Numbered from the stretch's first letter, positions 7,866 through 19,637 are shown. The stretch: 64,000 nt of DNA from JAKOWB01 sp038363005 (GCA_038363005.1 JBBQBI010000017.1:37900-101899), one strand, 5' to 3'. Numbers and translations are program-made. The notes: generated from the letters alone by a model not told the origin.

Positions 7866-8729
7866 ATGGATATCGCCCAGAAGACCCTGGCCCTGCCAGG
7901 CATCGACATCGCCTATTTGGACGGCGGGCAGGGCCTGCCGCTGGTCTTCCTGCACGGCTGGCCGGAATGGTCGGGCGTGTGGCGCCGCAACCTGCCGGAC
8001 CTGGCGCGGGATTTCCGCGTCATCGCGCCGGACCTGCGCGGCTTCGGCCGGACGCAGTCCGCCGAGCCGGCCCGTGCGGTGGAGGACTACGTCGAGGACC
8101 TGCTGGCCTTCGTCGAGGCCCTGGGCCTGCTGCGCTTCGGCCTGATCGGGCACGACGTCGGTGGCTTCCTGATGCTGGAGGCTGCGCGCCGCCAGCCGGA
8201 GCGACTGGCCGGCCTGTTCTTCTTCGATTGTCCGCACTTCGGCATCGGCAAGCGCTGGCTGGAGGGCGGCCAGGTGCGCGAGATCTGGTACCAGACCTTC
8301 CACCAGATGCCCTTCGCCGCCGACCTGGTCGGCGCCAGCCGCGCCACCTGCCGCGCCTACTTCGCCTACTTCCTGCAGCATTGGTCGCACGATCCAGCGG
8401 CCTTCGAGGCGGTGCTGGAGGAGTGGGTGGACAACTTTCTGCAGCCCGGGCGGCTGTCCGGCGGCTTCGACTGGTACAAGTCGGTCAACGCCAAGCGCCT
8501 GGCAGCGATGGCCAACCCGCCGCCGCCACCGGCGCCGATCGGCGTGCCGGCTTTTTCGCTGTGGGGCGAGAGCGACGCCATCCTGCGCGTCGAGTGGCAA
8601 GAGACGCTGCGGCCGCTCTTCACCGACATCACCCTGGAGCGCGCGCCCCAGGCCGGGCACTTCGTGCATTGGGAACAGCCGGCGCTGGCCAACGCAAGAA
8701 TCAAGACCTTCTTCGCCGGGCGGGAATGA
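7866..8729 (+). CDS. Alpha/beta hydrolase, epoxide-hydrolase/haloalkane-dehalogenase type
   Basis: A 287-residue alpha/beta hydrolase. The oxyanion segment is HGWPEWSG and the nucleophile elbow is GHDVGG, so the nucleophile is aspartate rather than serine, which places it with epoxide hydrolases and dehalogenases. The general-base histidine is in GHFVHWEQP, and a charge-relay acid is expected in LWGESDAIL. The cap region (about 140-220) is rich in Trp, Tyr and Phe, as expected for a hydrophobic substrate pocket. DLRGFGRT is the usual post-strand 4 motif. The substrate is not determinable here. Confidence 0.87.
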   Translation: MDIAQKTLALPGIDIAYLDGGQGLPLVFLHGWPEWSGVWRRNLPDLARDFRVIAPDLRGFGRTQSAEPARAVEDYVEDLLAFVEALGLLRFGLIGHDVGGFLMLEAARRQPERLAGLFFFDCPHFGIGKRWLEGGQVREIWYQTFHQMPFAADLVGASRATCRAYFAYFLQHWSHDPAAFEAVLEEWVDNFLQPGRLSGGFDWYKSVNAKRLAAMANPPPPPAPIGVPAFSLWGESDAILRVEWQETLRPLFTDITLERAPQAGHFVHWEQPALANARIKTFFAGRE

Positions 8730-8812
8730 CCGGTGTAAGGCGTTAGGCGGGCCGGCTGACGCCTACCGTCCGTTCGCCACTTCGGCCACAATGGCGCCCG
8801 CGTTCACCGCCC

Positions 8813-10765
8813 ATGGGGGGCCACTTGGGCTGTCGCCTGCTCGTCCTGTTGCTCTGCCTGCTGCCTGGCACCGCCTGGGCCGAGGAGGCCATGGGGCCAG
8901 CGGCGACTCTCATTCGCTCGCTGCAGGAGCTGGCGGCGGCGCTGAGCGCCAAGCTGGCGATGATCGGCCAGGCGCTGGCCGCCTTCGACCAGCACCTCGG
9001 TACCGTGCGTTTCCTGCTGGAGAGCGAGAGCGGCGCGGGCGGCCTGGCCCACGCGCTCTGGGTCCTGCCGCTGCTGATCGCCGTGGCGCTGGCGGCCGAG
9101 CTGCTGCTGTGGCGCGGCACCGGCAGTCTGCGGCGTCGCCTGCTGGCAGGCGAGGCCACCGGCTGGCTGGGCAAGCTGCGCGCCATCGCCCTGGTTTTCG
9201 CCTTCGACCTGCTGCACTGCGCGCTTTTCTTTGTCGTCACCCACATCGGCTCGCTGCTGTTCTTCAAGAGCGTCGACCCGCTGCGCGAGCTGTTGGTGGC
9301 GGTCTTCCTGGCCATCGTCGCCACGCGGCTGGCGGCGGCGGTGAGCTGCCTGCTGCTGTCGCCTGGCGCGCCCGGCCGTCGCCTGGTGCAGCTGGACGAC
9401 CGCGCCGCCCGGCGCCACCAGCGCTGCGCCATGCTGGCGGCGGCGCTGATCACCACTGGATTCTTCGGCGGCGGACTGTTGCTGCTGGTGGGCCTGCCGC
9501 CGGAGCTGGTGCAGCTGTGGGATCTGCTCTTCGGCGCACTGCTGGCACTGCTGCTGGCGGTGTGGGTCTGGCTGGCTGGGGGTCTCTGGCTGCTGCGGGT
9601 CGCGGCGCTCCTGATCTGCTGGCTGCTCTGGTCGCTGCAGCTACTGGCCGATCACCCGCTGGCGGCGCAGTCAGCCGCCCTGGCCCTGGCGCTGATACTG
9701 CTGGCACCGGTGGTGGCGCGGCTGATCGAGGCGGCGGTCGAGGGGCGTCGGCTGCGGCGCCTGCTGTCGGGCATGGTGCAAGCGCTGGCCTTCGCCGCGG
9801 CGCTGTTCTACCTGCTGGATGCGCTAGGCCTGGGGCTGCGCCGCGGCATGGGCAGCGCCGGCGGGCAGGCGGCCGGCCAGGCCGTGGTCAGCATCGTCGT
9901 CGCGGTGATTCTTGGGCTGCTGGCCTCGGAAATCAGCCGTCGCCTAGTGGAGAAGCGCCTGGGGCCGCTGGCGGCGAGCGGTGGCGGCGACGACGAGGCC
10001 ATCGTCGCCGGCAGCCGCGCCCATACTCTGCTGCCGCTGTTGCGCAGTGTGGTGATGGGCATTGTCGTCGTGGTGGTGGCGCTGATCGTGCTCTCGGCGC
10101 TGGGTCTCGACATCGAACCGCTGCTGACCGGCGCCGGCATTGTCGGCATCGCCATCGGCTTCGGCGCGCAGACCCTAGTGCGCGACATCTTCTCCGGCTT
10201 CTTCTTCCTGCTCGACGATGCCTTCCGCGTCGGCGAGTACATCGACGTCAAGGTGGCCAAGGGTACGGTCGAGCGCATCACCATCCGCTCGGTGCAGCTG
10301 CGCCACCACCGCGGCGCGCTGGCCACGGTGCCCTATGGCGAGATCAACGCGATCCAGAACATGACGCGCGACTGGGTGATCGAGAAGCTGGAGTTCGGTC
10401 TGGTCTACGGCACCGACGTGGAGCGCGTGCGCAAGGTCATCAAGCAGGTCGGCAAGGACTTCGCCGACGATCCGACCGTGCAGTCGCACCTGCTGGAGAC
10501 CTTGAAGAGCCAGGGCGTGCAGCGCTTCGCCGACAGCGCCATCATCTTCCGCGCCAAGTTCAAGGCGGTGGCCGGGCACCAGTTCGTGCTGCGCCGCAAC
10601 GCCTATCGCCGGCTGATCGAGGCCTTCGCCGAGAACGAGATCCGCTTCGCCTTCCCCACGGTGACGATCAGCGCCGGCAAGGGCGCCAGCGAGGAGCCGG
10701 ACGAAGAGACGCTAGCGGCGGCCAGGTCGGCCATGGCGCGGACCCAGGCACCACCCGCAGGCTGA
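8813..10765 (+). CDS. Large MscS-family mechanosensitive channel
   Basis: A 650-residue inner-membrane protein. Residues 1-22 look like a cleaved signal peptide (ending AWA), followed by a short periplasmic stretch and about nine to ten membrane helices. The C-terminal third is the MscS core: pore helix GIVGIAIGFGAQTLVRDIFSG, the LDDAFRVGEYIDV beta domain, and the cytosolic vestibule with VPYGEINAIQNMTRDW. The extra N-terminal helices put it in the large YbdG/MscK-like group. Such channels open under membrane tension and release solutes at osmotic downshock. It appears to be a stand-alone gene, convergent with the methyltransferase 13 bases away. Confidence 0.9.
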   Translation: MGGHLGCRLLVLLLCLLPGTAWAEEAMGPAATLIRSLQELAAALSAKLAMIGQALAAFDQHLGTVRFLLESESGAGGLAHALWVLPLLIAVALAAELLLWRGTGSLRRRLLAGEATGWLGKLRAIALVFAFDLLHCALFFVVTHIGSLLFFKSVDPLRELLVAVFLAIVATRLAAAVSCLLLSPGAPGRRLVQLDDRAARRHQRCAMLAAALITTGFFGGGLLLLVGLPPELVQLWDLLFGALLALLLAVWVWLAGGLWLLRVAALLICWLLWSLQLLADHPLAAQSAALALALILLAPVVARLIEAAVEGRRLRRLLSGMVQALAFAAALFYLLDALGLGLRRGMGSAGGQAAGQAVVSIVVAVILGLLASEISRRLVEKRLGPLAASGGGDDEAIVAGSRAHTLLPLLRSVVMGIVVVVVALIVLSALGLDIEPLLTGAGIVGIAIGFGAQTLVRDIFSGFFFLLDDAFRVGEYIDVKVAKGTVERITIRSVQLRHHRGALATVPYGEINAIQNMTRDWVIEKLEFGLVYGTDVERVRKVIKQVGKDFADDPTVQSHLLETLKSQGVQRFADSAIIFRAKFKAVAGHQFVLRRNAYRRLIEAFAENEIRFAFPTVTISAGKGASEEPDEETLAAARSAMARTQAPPAG

Positions 10766-10778
10766 GCGCGGCCGCTCG

Positions 10779-11471
10779 TTACAGCTTCTCCGCCAGCAGC
10801 TCGCCATAGACCGTGCCGTCGTGCGTGAAGTCGAGGATGCGGAAGCCGGCACGCTCGACCAGGCCGGTCAGGATCCAGTCGAAGGTTGAGTGCTCGTCGC
10901 GCACGTGCGTGGCGACCTCGTCACGGCTGTAGCCGGTCTCGCGCGTCATCCAGCCGATCCAGCCCTCGACCGCGGCCGGGATGCCGGTGGGATCGCAGGC
11001 GAAGACGACGTCGGCCAGGTACAGCCGGCCACCCGGCTTCAAGGCCATGCGCAGCCGGGCCAGCGCCGCCGCCTTCCAGAAATCCGGCAGGTGATGGAAG
11101 GCATACTTGCTGGTGGCAAGGTCGAGCGAGGCGTCCGGCAGGGTGAAGGAGAGGAAGCCGGCGCGCTGTGGCTGGACGTTGCGCTGCCCGGCGCGTGCCG
11201 CCCGCCGCTCGGCCACCGCTAGCATCGAGGCCGAGATATCGATGGCGTGCACCGTGCCGCAGACCTCGGCCAGGGCGACGGCCAGCGCGCCGGTGCCGCA
11301 GCCGAACTCGGCGGCGACACCACCGCGCGGCGGCGCCAGCTTGGCCACTAACTGACGCTCGCCGGCCAGCGAGGTGTTCTGTGCCCGGTCGTAGCGCTCC
11401 ACTAATGTCGGGTCCTCGAAGTCGAGGCCGACCTGGCGCAGGTCGTCGTAGTACCAGTCGGGATGAGGCAT
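10779..11471 (-). CDS. Class I SAM-dependent methyltransferase
   Basis: A 230-residue methyltransferase with the S-adenosylmethionine-binding fold. Motif I is AAEFGCGTGALAVAL, the acidic end of strand 2 is in VHAIDISASML, motif II/III are DLATSKYAFHHLPDF and LKPGGRLYLAD. The type-11 pattern resembles UbiE/BioC-like small-molecule enzymes, but the acceptor is unknown. It lies upstream of nothing on its own strand except a palindromic gap before gyrB, so it is probably a single-gene unit. Confidence 0.85.
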   Translation of the reverse strand: MPHPDWYYDDLRQVGLDFEDPTLVERYDRAQNTSLAGERQLVAKLAPPRGGVAAEFGCGTGALAVALAEVCGTVHAIDISASMLAVAERRAARAGQRNVQPQRAGFLSFTLPDASLDLATSKYAFHHLPDFWKAAALARLRMALKPGGRLYLADVVFACDPTGIPAAVEGWIGWMTRETGYSRDEVATHVRDEHSTFDWILTGLVERAGFRILDFTHDGTVYGELLAEKL

Positions 11472-11566
11472 GAGCGAAGTTCCCAGTCAGCGAGAGGCAA
11501 GTCTGCCTCTCCCGACCGGACGCCAGCCTTGCGAATCCGGACACAGGGCCATGCAGGGAGGTTCAA

Positions 11567-11612
11567 GCCCCTCTGCCGCGCGCCAGCGTGGGGGAGGGGG
11601 CAACTCGCCCCC
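11567..11612. repeat. G/C palindromes just after gyrB
   Basis: Immediately beyond the gyrB stop (reading leftward) GGGGGC (11596-11601) pairs with GCCCCC (11607-11612) around a five-base loop. A larger imperfect stem joins 11567-11573 with 11595-11601. The CCCTC/GAGGG sequence resembles the palindromes at 17594, 27856, 28807 and 30459. It could help end gyrB transcription, but no T tract follows. Confidence 0.45.
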
Positions 11613-11614
11613 GC

Positions 11615-14059
<2,445 letters not shown>

Positions 14060-14077
14060 GCTCTCGGTCCTGCAGGT

Positions 14078-15280
14078 TCAGCCGCGGCGTGTCAGCTGGC
14101 CGTCGGCGACGTGGAAATGCTGGGCGTTGGCCCCCAGCTCGGCAAACAGTTCGCTCTCGGTGCCGGTCAGCCAGGCCTGCGCGCCCAGCCCCAGCAGTGT
14201 CTCGAACAGCGCGTCGCGGCGCGCCGCGTCCAGGTGCGCCGCCACCTCGTCCAGCAGCAGCAGGCCGCTGCGGCCGCGCGCCAGCTGCACCAGGCGGGCA
14301 TGGGCCAGCACCACCGACACCAGCAGCGACTTCTGCTCGCCGGTGGAGCAGAGCTCAGCCGGCATGGCCTTGGCCAGGTGCGTGGCCCGCAGGTCGCTGC
14401 GGTGCGGCCCCAGCCCGGCGCCGCCGGTTTCGGCATCACGGCCGCGGCCCTGGTGCCAGGCTTCCTTCAGGCGGTCCTCGACCTCCAGCGCGCTGGCGCT
14501 CTCCAGCCAGGACTCGGCATCGCCCGACAGCGCCAAGCCGGCGCGCGGGAAGGGTCCCAGCGCGGCGGCGCAGGCGGCGGCCAAGCGGCCCACCAGGTCG
14601 CGCCGGGCGGCGGCGATGGCCACCGCGCGCTCGGCCATCTCGGCCTCCAGCGCGGTCAGCCAGGCTGGATCGCCACGCCGCTCGGTCAGCAGGCGGGCCC
14701 GTTCGCGCAGCGCCGTCTCGTAGCCCAGCACGCGGCCGGCATGGGCGGGATCGAAGCCGAAGACCAGGCGGTCGAGGAAGCGGCGCCGCTCGCTGGAACC
14801 GTCGCGCCACAGACCATCCATCTGGGGTGTCAGCCAGACCACATCAAGCAGCTCGGTCAGGCGTGCCTGGCTGCGTTCATTGCGGCCATCCAGTCGCAGC
14901 ACGCGGCGCTCGGCGGCGCCCGGTGCCTGCTCGGGATCGCGCCCGGTGCCAAGCTGGCGCGGGCCGTCCGGCGTCATGATCTCGGCCGCCACGGCCCAGC
15001 CCTGCTCGCTGCCCAGGCGCGCCAGCTCGCCCAGCCGGGCGCGGCGCAGGCCGCGGCCCGGTGCCAGCAGCGACAGCGCCTCGAGCAGGTTGGTCTTGCC
15101 GGCGCCATTGGCCCCGGTCAGCACCACCGGCCGCGCGTCCAGCGGCAGCTCGAGGGCGGCGTAGGAGCGGAAGGCCGTCAATGTCAGGCGGGCAAGCCAC
15201 AGGTTCGGCGTCGCCTGGCCGGGCGCGCCGCTGTCCTCCCCCTCGACCGCCCCCCTGCGGATGGCAATGGCGTGGGGCAA
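14078..15280 (-). CDS. recF: DNA replication and repair protein RecF
   Basis: A 400-residue ABC/SMC-like ATPase that helps load RecA on gapped DNA. The Walker A motif is GANGAGKTN, preceded by the RSYA sequence of the family. The signature and Walker B segments are CSTGEQKSLL and GLLLLDEVAAHLD. The start is a TTG at 15280 with TAGGAG five bases before it, and this Shine-Dalgarno overlaps the dnaN stop, which supports the choice and implies coupling. The first ~25 residues are an extra tail before the conserved LTLTAFRSYA. dnaN-recF-gyrB is the classical order. Confidence 0.96.
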   Translation of the reverse strand: MPHAIAIRRGAVEGEDSGAPGQATPNLWLARLTLTAFRSYAALELPLDARPVVLTGANGAGKTNLLEALSLLAPGRGLRRARLGELARLGSEQGWAVAAEIMTPDGPRQLGTGRDPEQAPGAAERRVLRLDGRNERSQARLTELLDVVWLTPQMDGLWRDGSSERRRFLDRLVFGFDPAHAGRVLGYETALRERARLLTERRGDPAWLTALEAEMAERAVAIAAARRDLVGRLAAACAAALGPFPRAGLALSGDAESWLESASALEVEDRLKEAWHQGRGRDAETGGAGLGPHRSDLRATHLAKAMPAELCSTGEQKSLLVSVVLAHARLVQLARGRSGLLLLDEVAAHLDAARRDALFETLLGLGAQAWLTGTESELFAELGANAQHFHVADGQLTRRG

Positions 15281-15287
15281 GGCTCTC

Positions 15288-16406
15288 CTAGACCCGCATC
15301 GGCATGATGACGTAGAGCGCCGCCGGATCGGCGCTGTCGCGCACCACGGTGGGCGAGGCGGCGTCCGCCATGGCGAACTCCATCTTGTCGCCCGAGACCT
15401 GCTGCGCGATCTCCATGAGGTAGCGCGAGTTGAAGCCGATCTCCAGGGCGCTGCCGCCGTAGTCGACCTCGATCTCCTCGACCGCGGTGCCGTTCTCCGG
15501 GCTGGAGGCCGACAGCGTCAGCAGGCCCTTGGCCAGCGACATCTTCACCGCGCGGCTTTTCTCGTTGGAGATGGTGGAGACGCGGTCCACCGCCTCGCGG
15601 AAGCCCTTGCCGTCAACCGCCAGGATCTTGTCGTTGCCCGAGGGGATGACCCGCTCGTAGTCGGGGAAGGTGCCGTCGATCAGCTTCGAGGTCAGCACCG
15701 TGGAATCGAAGGCGAAGCGGATGCGGGTGTCGGACAGCGCCACCTCTACCGGCCCCTCGCTCTCGTCCAGCAGCTTGCGCACCTCTGCCACGGCCTTGCG
15801 CGGCACGATAACGCCAGGCATGCCGCTGCCGCCCTCGGGCAGCGCCATCTCGAAGCGCGCCAGGCGGTGGCCGTCGGTCGCCACTGCGCGCAGCAGCTGG
15901 ACCTCGCCGACCTTGGTGTCGTGCAGGTAGATGCCGTTCAGGTAGTAGCGCGTCTCCTCGGTGGAGATGGCAAAGCGCGTGCGGTCGACCAGGTCGCGCA
16001 GCTCCTTGGCCTGCAGCGCGAAGACGGTCGGCAGCTCGGCGGCGCCGCCGGCCGGGAAATCCTCCTTCGGCAGCGTCGAGAGCGTGAAGGTCGAGCGCCC
16101 GGCGGACAGCACCATCTGACCGTCGCTGCCCTCGGCATTCAGCTCCACCTCGCTGCCGTCCGGCAGCTTGCGGACGATGTCGTAGAGCGTGTGCGCCGGC
16201 GCGGTGATGGCACCGGCGGTGGCGACCTCCGCGGTGACCTGCTCGACGATGGTCAGATCCATGTCGGTGGCGGTCAGGCGCAGCTTGCCGGCCTTCGCCT
16301 CCAGCAGCACGTTGGAGAGGATCGGAATAGTGTTGCGCCGCTCGACGACGCTCTGCACGTGGGCGAGCGCCTTCAGCAGGGCCGCGCGTTCGATCGAAAG
16401 CTTCAT
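15288..16406 (-). CDS. dnaN: DNA polymerase III beta sliding clamp
   Basis: A 372-residue ring-forming clamp that tethers DNA polymerase III. The start MKLSIERAALLKALAHVQSVV and the end YVIMPMRV are characteristic; the last residues belong to the peptide-binding cleft used by polymerase and other partners. Internal landmarks include RNTIPILSNVLL, ATDGHRLA and GTFPDYERVIP. The ATG at 16406 gives the usual length. An upstream in-frame extension of 28 codons exists but lacks family similarity and runs through sequence that looks like leader DNA. Confidence 0.97.
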   Translation of the reverse strand: MKLSIERAALLKALAHVQSVVERRNTIPILSNVLLEAKAGKLRLTATDMDLTIVEQVTAEVATAGAITAPAHTLYDIVRKLPDGSEVELNAEGSDGQMVLSAGRSTFTLSTLPKEDFPAGGAAELPTVFALQAKELRDLVDRTRFAISTEETRYYLNGIYLHDTKVGEVQLLRAVATDGHRLARFEMALPEGGSGMPGVIVPRKAVAEVRKLLDESEGPVEVALSDTRIRFAFDSTVLTSKLIDGTFPDYERVIPSGNDKILAVDGKGFREAVDRVSTISNEKSRAVKMSLAKGLLTLSASSPENGTAVEEIEVDYGGSALEIGFNSRYLMEIAQQVSGDKMEFAMADAASPTVVRDSADPAALYVIMPMRV

Positions 16407-16599
16407 GGCATCTTTCGCTAGCAATTGAGGGGAGACACGCCCAGCGGACCCCCACCCGAAAACCCCCGGGAAGACCGCCAGACGCCCCACTCCATCGGGC
16501 GCGCGAGACCGCGCGAATCGCCGCCGGAGCTAGGTCAAGCACTATAGCTTGCGGGTCAGGGAAAACCTAGCTCCAAGCGAGGGTGGGCCGGGCCCAGGC

Positions 16600-16635
16600 G
16601 GGGCCGGCGTCGGGGCCGGCGTGGGGGCCGGCGTG
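16600..16635. repeat. Three 12-bp tandem repeats
   Basis: Three consecutive copies of GGGGCCGGCGT(C/G) occupy the gap between the glycosyltransferase stop and dnaN, set in a longer G+C-rich run to about 16678. Such runs can form through slippage. In one minus-strand frame they read as an AGPHAGPDAGP repeat, so a former extended C terminus of the glycosyltransferase is conceivable. Confidence 0.7.
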
Positions 16636-16679
16636 GGGGGTAGCGGCGGGGGCGGCGCCGGCGGTCCGCCCCGGCGGCC

Positions 16680-17543
16680 TCAATAGGCGCCCGACTTGTA
16701 TTTCAGCGAGCGTTTCAGCCGCTGGCCGTTGGTCACCTTCAGCTCCTTCTCGCCCTCCTTGGCGCCCACCGTCAGGTGCACGATGCCGAGCGGCAGGAAC
16801 GGCGGCACCGGCTCGCACAGCCGGCCGCTCTTGGCGTCGACCACCGGCAGAGCCTGGTGGCAGATCCAGTTCGCCATGGCCGGCAGGAACAGCGAGCGGG
16901 CCGTGGCCCCCTTGCCATAGAGCACGTAGTTCAGCGCCACTTGCTCGGCATAGTAGAAGCTGTCCTTGGCCAGGATGGCGGTCAGCGCCTCGTCCCACAG
17001 GCGCCAGTGCGGCGCGTCGGCCTTCAGCGCGAAGCAGCCGGAGTTGATCGTCGGGTTGGGCGCCAGCAGCTCGGCCGTCCGGCGGTCGAACAGCCGCTCG
17101 TAGAGCTTGAACATGCCCTGCAGCTGCTTGGGACCGTACAGCGAGGGGTAGCTGACATGCACCTCGGGCGTTATGGCGATCAGACCGCTGGCGCCGCCCT
17201 TGAGGTAGAGCGGCACGATGCCTTCCTGCTGCACCCAGAGGTCGGCGTCCATCCAGAGGTAGAGGTCGTAGCCCGGCACCAGGACCGGCAGGTGCGGACG
17301 CAGGCGTTGCGCCGTTGAAAGTACCGGCCGCCCATCGCTGCGCGGCGGCAGGGGATCCAGCGCCGCCTGTCGCGCGGTGGCGCCCTTGGTCACCAGCCAA
17401 GCGCGCTGCTCGGCTGTCAGGCCGACGTCGAGCACGACGATCGGCAGCTCGCGCGAGGAGGCGAAGTCCTTCAGCGAGAGCACCAAGCCCTGCAGCAGGT
17501 GGAAATAGTTGCTGTCGGCGGCGGAAACGACGACGGGTTTCAT
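16680..17543 (-). CDS. Putative glycosyltransferase (GT8-like nucleotide-sugar fold)
   Basis: A 287-residue protein with a GT-A-type layout. It starts with a hydrophobic strand (MKPVVVSAADSNYFHLLQGL), has a DxD metal motif in LWMDADLWV at about residue 98, and a PTINSGCFALKAD segment typical of family 8-like transferases, which add a sugar from a nucleotide donor to a glycan or protein. No membrane helix is evident. It sits between dnaA and dnaN, an unusual place, and is separated from dnaA by a hairpin, so cotranscription is doubtful. Donor and acceptor are unknown. Confidence 0.75.
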   Translation of the reverse strand: MKPVVVSAADSNYFHLLQGLVLSLKDFASSRELPIVVLDVGLTAEQRAWLVTKGATARQAALDPLPPRSDGRPVLSTAQRLRPHLPVLVPGYDLYLWMDADLWVQQEGIVPLYLKGGASGLIAITPEVHVSYPSLYGPKQLQGMFKLYERLFDRRTAELLAPNPTINSGCFALKADAPHWRLWDEALTAILAKDSFYYAEQVALNYVLYGKGATARSLFLPAMANWICHQALPVVDAKSGRLCEPVPPFLPLGIVHLTVGAKEGEKELKVTNGQRLKRSLKYKSGAY

Positions 17544-17593
17544 GGGACAGCTGTGTAGCGCGCGGCGGCTGGTTTGTCGTGGGTGGCCTGTTG

Positions 17594-17624
17594 GCCCTCT
17601 CCCCTGCGGCGCGGGGGAGAGGGC
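17594..17624. repeat. Perfect 11-bp palindrome after dnaA
   Basis: GCCCTCTCCCC (17594-17604) pairs perfectly with GGGGAGAGGGC (17614-17624) around a nine-base loop, nine bases beyond the dnaA stop reading leftward. It belongs to the CCCTCTCCC/GGGAGAGGG palindrome type seen several times in the window. It may weaken readthrough from dnaA into the glycosyltransferase gene, though no T tract follows. Confidence 0.6.
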
Positions 17625-17632
17625 ATGACAGC

Positions 17633-19102
17633 TCAGCCCTCCAGCATCCGGCGCAGCAGGTCGATATCCTCGGCGAAGGAGTTATCCTGCGACTTCAACT
17701 CCTCGACCTTTTTCACAGCGTGCATGACCGTTGTGTGGTCGCGGCCGCCGAACTTGCGGCCGATTTCTGGCAGCGAACGAGAGGTCAACTGCTTGGCCAA
17801 GTACATGGCCACCTGGCGCGGTCGGGCGACGGCACGCGCCCGCCGGGCGGAATGCATCTCGGTGAGCTTGATGTTGAAGTGCTCGGCGACCCGCTTCTGG
17901 ATCTCCTCGATGGTGACCCGCCGGTCGTTGGCGCGCAGCAGGTCGTGCAGCAGCTCCTGCGTGGATTCCAGTGTGATCGAGCGGCCGACCAGCTGGGCGT
18001 GCGCGACGATGCGGTTCAGCGCGCCTTCCAGTTCGCGGACGTTGGCGGTGATCTTGTGCGCCAGGAACTCCAGCACTTTGGGCGGCATGGCGACGCCCAT
18101 CTGCTCCGCCTTGGAGGCGAGGATGCCGAGGCGCAGCTCGTAGGTGGTGGGATGGATGTCGGCGACCAGGCCGTAGCCCAGGCGCGAGCGCATGCGCTCC
18201 TCCATCCCTTCCAGGTCGTGCGGGCTCTTGTCGGCGGAGATGATGACCTGGCGGTTCTGGTCGACCAGCGCGTTGAAGGTGTGGAAGAACTCCTCCTGCG
18301 TCGCCTCGCGGCCGGCGATGAACTGCACGTCGTCGATCATCAGCACGTCGACCGAGCGGAACTGCTCCTTGAAGGCCATGGTGTCCTTGGTGCGCAGCGC
18401 CTGGACGAACTGATACATGAACTTCTCGGCCGAGATGTAGATCAGGCGTCGGGCCGGGTTGCGCAGGCGGATCTGCTGCGCGATGGCGTGCATCAGGTGC
18501 GTCTTGCCCAGCCCGACGCCGCCATAGAGGAACAGCGGATTGAAGGGCACTTCCTGTGCCTCGGCGACGCGCCGGGCGGCGGCATAGGCCAGCTCGTTCG
18601 GCTTGCCGACGACGAAGTTGTCAAAGGTGAAGCGCGGATCCAGCGGGGCGGAGATATCGCGGCGCTCCTCGTCCTTGCCGTTGCGCGCCAGCGGGCGCGT
18701 CGGCTGGTCGACGACGGCGCGGGCGACCTGTGGCCGTGCGTCGAGGCCGCGCGTCTCGGACTTGCCGTCGGCTTTCGCCTCGTTGGCTCTGCCGTCGCGC
18801 GGTTCGCTCGGCTTCGGCTTGGGCCGCGCCGGTGGCTGCACCACGATCTCGATGCCGGACAGCGCGCTGTCCTCCTCGGCCCAGAGCTCGCGGATGCGCG
18901 CGGCATAGTTCGACTGTACCCAATCGCGCATGAAGCGGGTCGGCACTGCCATGCGCACCAGCCCGTCGCGTGCGGCCAGCAGCGCCAGTGGCTTCAGCCA
19001 GGAGCGGAAGGCAGCTTCGCCGACTTCGGCGCGCAGACGGCCACGCACACGGGCCCAGGCCTCATCCATCGATTGATCGAATTGCGTGCTGTCGAGTGTC
19101 AT
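17633..19102 (-). CDS. dnaA: Chromosomal replication initiator DnaA
   Basis: A 489-residue AAA+ initiator that binds DnaA boxes at oriC and opens the origin. Domain I covers about residues 1-85, a charged variable linker runs to about 155, and the AAA+ domain has Walker A GGVGLGKTH near 194 and Walker B VDVLMIDDVQFI. The C-terminal DNA-binding helix-turn-helix carries the signature GGRDHTTVMHAVKKVEEL. The start MTLDSTQFDQSMDEAW is the only reasonable ATG. Ahead of it lies a 571-base gap before rpsT that should hold its promoter. Confidence 0.98.
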   Translation of the reverse strand: MTLDSTQFDQSMDEAWARVRGRLRAEVGEAAFRSWLKPLALLAARDGLVRMAVPTRFMRDWVQSNYAARIRELWAEEDSALSGIEIVVQPPARPKPKPSEPRDGRANEAKADGKSETRGLDARPQVARAVVDQPTRPLARNGKDEERRDISAPLDPRFTFDNFVVGKPNELAYAAARRVAEAQEVPFNPLFLYGGVGLGKTHLMHAIAQQIRLRNPARRLIYISAEKFMYQFVQALRTKDTMAFKEQFRSVDVLMIDDVQFIAGREATQEEFFHTFNALVDQNRQVIISADKSPHDLEGMEERMRSRLGYGLVADIHPTTYELRLGILASKAEQMGVAMPPKVLEFLAHKITANVRELEGALNRIVAHAQLVGRSITLESTQELLHDLLRANDRRVTIEEIQKRVAEHFNIKLTEMHSARRARAVARPRQVAMYLAKQLTSRSLPEIGRKFGGRDHTTVMHAVKKVEELKSQDNSFAEDIDLLRRMLEG

Positions 19103-19575
19103 GGCGCGCGCCCCTCTGGCCGATCAGAGTGTGGCGAGGCGCGCGACGGCGCCCAAGGAGACCTCACGAATGGCTGACGCCGTTCCAGTCAGTGAGTTTC
19201 TCACTTGCCCCTACTCCAGATTCTATTGCGTTCGAAAGACGGAACCCGCGCCCCCGGGATCCTGGCAGATCACCCCGCCGCGAGGGTCACCCTCCGGCGG
19301 ACGGCCGGTCAGGCCAAACAGCCTGCCGAGACCGTTACGGGTCGCGATGCGTTTCGTCGTCGACTGCTGTTCATCCCCCGCATTCCCTTCTCTTGCAAGT
19401 AATTGCTCGGTGTTACAACCGATTTATACTTGAATATGCATTGTTTTTATTTGTTGGTCGCCCCTGTCAGCGACGGCTTTACTCTATCCCCAGGGCCGCC
19501 TCGGTGGCAAGCGACTCCTGTGCCACAGTTCGAAGAATCTTCCCGCCGCAAAATGTGAGAAGCGTGCACAACCGC

Positions 19576-19603
19576 GCACGGCGTGCGCTGGCGCACACCG
19601 TGC
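19576..19603. repeat. Near-perfect 13-bp hairpin with two-base loop
   Basis: The arm 19576-19588 pairs with 19591-19603 at 12 of 13 positions, with only TG between, so it is better described as a near-continuous palindrome. It lies between the rpsT stop and the A+T-rich block. It could be a cruciform or a binding site for a dimeric regulator; no T tract makes it a standard terminator. Confidence 0.55.
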
Positions 19604-19637
19604 TGAAAACTCTAGTCGTCTATTGCCAGTGCGAAGT

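Noticed and set aside
16567..16679. C-terminal repeat domain of the glycosyltransferase
   Set aside because: The glycosyltransferase frame ends at 16680 and the repeat is in another frame; without evidence of a frameshift it stays non-coding.
19403..19430. Plus-strand promoter TTGCTC to TATACT
   Set aside because: It would transcribe toward the 3' end of the oppositely oriented rpsT with no gene to serve, and the match is only moderate.
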